15,153 nt of DNA from Bacillota bacterium (GTDB lineage Bacteria; Bacillota; Bacilli; Alicyclobacillales; SLC66): NCBI GenBank assembly GCA_021820825.1, contig JAKADD010000016.1:1-15153 (forward strand), in the 5' to 3' direction. Each line of letters opens with the position of its first letter. The first letter of the stretch is position 1. Below the pieces are notes generated by a model. The model saw only the letters and a program-made list of their open reading frames with translations, was not told the origin of the DNA and made no database searches. The translations under genes were made by a program, and so were the position numbers. Shown in pieces: positions 13,500 through 15,153 of the stretch.

Positions 13500-15153
13500 A
13501 TGACCCGGATCAGGAGCATGCAAAACAAGAAGACACGGCGGCGCAGAATGCTGTGGATGGGCACGGGAACGGGGATCATCGTGATCTTTGCGGGATTTCT
13601 CACGCTTTTGCCAACGAAAATGACGGCGTCGACGGGGGTGAAACAGGCCGTCACCGACAGGTCGCCGGTGAATCTGGCTACGCCAGTCAACTTTCGCGCT
13701 GGGCTGGCCCACCGATCCGCGACCATCGTGGAGGGCGACGCGCGTATCGAGGTGCTTGCTCCCGGTCTTCTGCGTCTTGAATATGCGCCTTCGGGCCGCT
13801 TTGAGAACCGGCCTACGGTGAACGTTGTGAACCGTAGGTTTCCGGCGCCCCGGTACACTGCCAGCGTGCACGCCGGATGGCTGACCATCCGCACCTCTCA
13901 ACTCACCTTTCGTTACAAGGTCGGGTCGGGGCCGTTCACTCCAGAGAACACTGCGCTGTCCTATTTGCTGGGGAACCGGTCGGTCATCGTTCATCCCACC
14001 TGGGGCGGGGAGAGCACATTTGGCGAGTCCAGCCAGGCGGGAGCGGCGAATCTGGCGGGCGGGGCTGTGCTGGCAACGGATCATACGGGGTACCAAAGCA
14101 CCGCCGGATTCATCACCGGGTTGGGCGGTGCGCATGGCGGCAATGGCGCCAGCGCCACCTGGAACGTGTTGGGCGCGCCAGCCGGTCCAGCACGCGTGAC
14201 GATCCGTTACGCAAACAACACAGGCCTTCTTGGCGGACCCGCCTCGCGAACCATCGATCTCTCCGTGAACGGTCGTTTGGTGAGGACGCTCACGCTGGCG
14301 CCCACTGCGAGTTGGCACACGTGGGCGTCGGTGACAACCCGCGTGCTGCTGCGTAAAGGAACCAACGCCGTGGCTTTGGTCGCCGGGCCTGGAACCAGCG
14401 GCAACGTGAATGTGGACACCCTCGCCGTCGGACCGCCCACCGGGCCTGTTCCGATTCTGCCGAGAACAGGAAGACTCGGTGGATGGATCCGCAGCTTTGA
14501 CAGCTACACATACGGAGAGCAGTATACCTATTCCTCTTCCAACTCGGTTTCGGCGCAGCAAGCCCAAGCAATCCTGCCGCCCCTGCACCGCGATGGACTT
14601 TTGAATCGGGCGGGCTGGCGGCTTCTCGACGACACCCACTCGGCCGTGTGGACTCACTCGGGGTGGGTGCGTCCGCGTTCGCCCCATGGCGACGTCGAGG
14701 ATGGCTACCTGTTTGCGTATGGCCGTCAGTACAAGTCGGCGCTTCGCGAACTGGCGCAACTCACGGGGCCCGCTCCACTCCTTGCGCGTTACATCTTTGG
14801 GGTGTGGTTCTCCCGGTATTATCCGTACACTGCCGCCGATTACGAGCAGCACCTCTTGCCTGATTTTCGCGCCCACCGGGTTCCGCTTGACACTCTCTCG
14901 GTGGACACGGACTGGAAAACTCCAAACACGTGGAATGGATGGGAGTGGAATCCCGCTTTGTTTCCCCATCCTCAATCGTTTCTCGACTGGGCAAAAGCCA
15001 ACGGGATCCACGTGACGCTCAACATCCACTCGAGTATCGCCAAAAACGACCCGCGCCTGGCCGAGGTCCGTCGCATCGCCGGCAACACGCTTGCCTCGTC
15101 GAGCGGTTTCAGCGGGGCCAGCTATGTCTGGGATTGGAGCAAGATTCCACAGG
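13500..15153 (+). CDS. exported GH31 alpha-glucosidase/transglucosidase with inserted CBM35-like module, truncated by the window end
   Basis: An uninterrupted frame of 551 codons runs off the right edge. After a very basic N-terminus (KKTRRRR, 10-16) comes one hydrophobic segment (about 18-37), a signal peptide or membrane anchor. A GH31 N-terminal beta-sandwich follows (about 70-180, ARIEVLAPGLLRLEYAPSG). A galactose-binding-fold, CBM35-like module is inserted at about 182-311 (ARVTIRYANNTG, then KGTNAVALVAG). The sandwich resumes (LGGWIRSFDSYTYG), leading into the barrel with FGVWFSRYYPYTAADYEQ and VPLDTLSVDTDWK (about 461-473). The catalytic residues lie beyond the window. The ATG at 13500 follows GAAGGG at nine bases; the in-frame ATG at 13479 has no ribosome-binding site. 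It starts 65 bases after the amylase without a terminator, so the two are probably cotranscribed. Related CBM35-bearing GH31 enzymes include glucosyl- and isomaltosyl-transferases, so hydrolysis is not certain. Confidence 0.88.
   Translation, partial: MTRIRSMQNKKTRRRRMLWMGTGTGIIVIFAGFLTLLPTKMTASTGVKQAVTDRSPVNLATPVNFRAGLAHRSATIVEGDARIEVLAPGLLRLEYAPSGRFENRPTVNVVNRRFPAPRYTASVHAGWLTIRTSQLTFRYKVGSGPFTPENTALSYLLGNRSVIVHPTWGGESTFGESSQAGAANLAGGAVLATDHTGYQSTAGFITGLGGAHGGNGASATWNVLGAPAGPARVTIRYANNTGLLGGPASRTIDLSVNGRLVRTLTLAPTASWHTWASVTTRVLLRKGTNAVALVAGPGTSGNVNVDTLAVGPPTGPVPILPRTGRLGGWIRSFDSYTYGEQYTYSSSNSVSAQQAQAILPPLHRDGLLNRAGWRLLDDTHSAVWTHSGWVRPRSPHGDVEDGYLFAYGRQYKSALRELAQLTGPAPLLARYIFGVWFSRYYPYTAADYEQHLLPDFRAHRVPLDTLSVDTDWKTPNTWNGWEWNPALFPHPQSFLDWAKANGIHVTLNIHSSIAKNDPRLAEVRRIAGNTLASSSGFSGASYVWDWSKIPQ

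Noticed and set aside
13791..13840. 8-bp inverted repeat CCTACGGT ... ACCGTAGG with an 11-base loop
   Set aside because: Short, inside coding sequence and without a T-run; likely chance in a window this size.
13410..15029. Long open frame on the - strand (539 codons) opposite the exported GH31 gene
   Set aside because: Its translation is rich in Arg, Pro, Gly and His with no recognisable domain, while the + strand frame encodes a clear GH31 protein. High-GC codon use keeps the antisense frame open.
1..15153. CRISPR arrays, tRNA or rRNA genes, insertion sequences, phage or toxin-antitoxin genes
   Set aside because: No regularly spaced repeats, cloverleaf or rRNA segments, transposase motifs or matching small gene pairs were seen on either strand.

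Overview
This window looks like chromosomal DNA from a Gram-positive, Firmicutes-type bacterium of fairly high GC content, most plausibly an acidophile of the Alicyclobacillus kind. The evidence is strong Shine-Dalgarno sites, a lipoprotein-type binding protein, LacI-type control, and a gene set like the maltose/maltodextrin cluster described in Alicyclobacillus acidocaldarius. The secreted amylase is very poor in charged residues (about 10% by hand count, against about 25% in its cytoplasmic relative here), which fits an enzyme that works outside an acid-living cell. The species assignment is inference. No mobile elements, tRNA, rRNA or CRISPR arrays were seen.

Layout. 1-983: an AT-rich leader and a LysR-type regulator on the + strand. 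938-1429: a small hypothetical protein on the - strand with an LSm/DUF2642-like C-terminal domain, overlapping the end of the LysR gene tail to tail. 1505-6810: a compact - strand operon, transcribed right to left: a GH31 alpha-glucosidase, a cytoplasmic GH13 cyclomaltodextrinase/neopullulanase and a LacI-family regulator (MalR-like). Both junctions have exactly one base between stop and start. 6811-7260: a 450-base divergent control region with a promoter and a LacI-type operator on each side. 7261-10424: + strand malE-malF-malG, an ABC sugar importer without its ATPase. 10425-10717: an intergenic stretch with two strong inverted repeats and a third operator-like site. 10718-13435: a secreted multidomain amylase with two starch-binding modules. 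13500 to the window end: a truncated membrane-anchored or secreted GH31 enzyme carrying an inserted CBM35-like module.

How it works together (inference from families). The secreted GH13 enzyme attacks starch or related glucans outside the cell, and the exported GH31 enzyme trims or rearranges the products. MalE captures malto-oligosaccharides and MalF/MalG import them, using an ATPase encoded elsewhere. The cytoplasmic GH13 and GH31 enzymes then break linear and cyclic dextrins down to maltose and glucose. The LacI-type regulator probably represses all three transcription units through the shared motif TGTGCAARCGNTT and is relieved by imported sugar.

Points most worth a second look: the shared operators placed downstream of both divergent promoters; a 26-bp near-perfect hairpin with a competing inner hairpin ahead of the amylase gene; a terminator-like hairpin between malE and malF; a Gln in place of the near-invariant His in conserved region IV of the secreted amylase; and a 13-bp perfect palindrome inside the LysR coding sequence.
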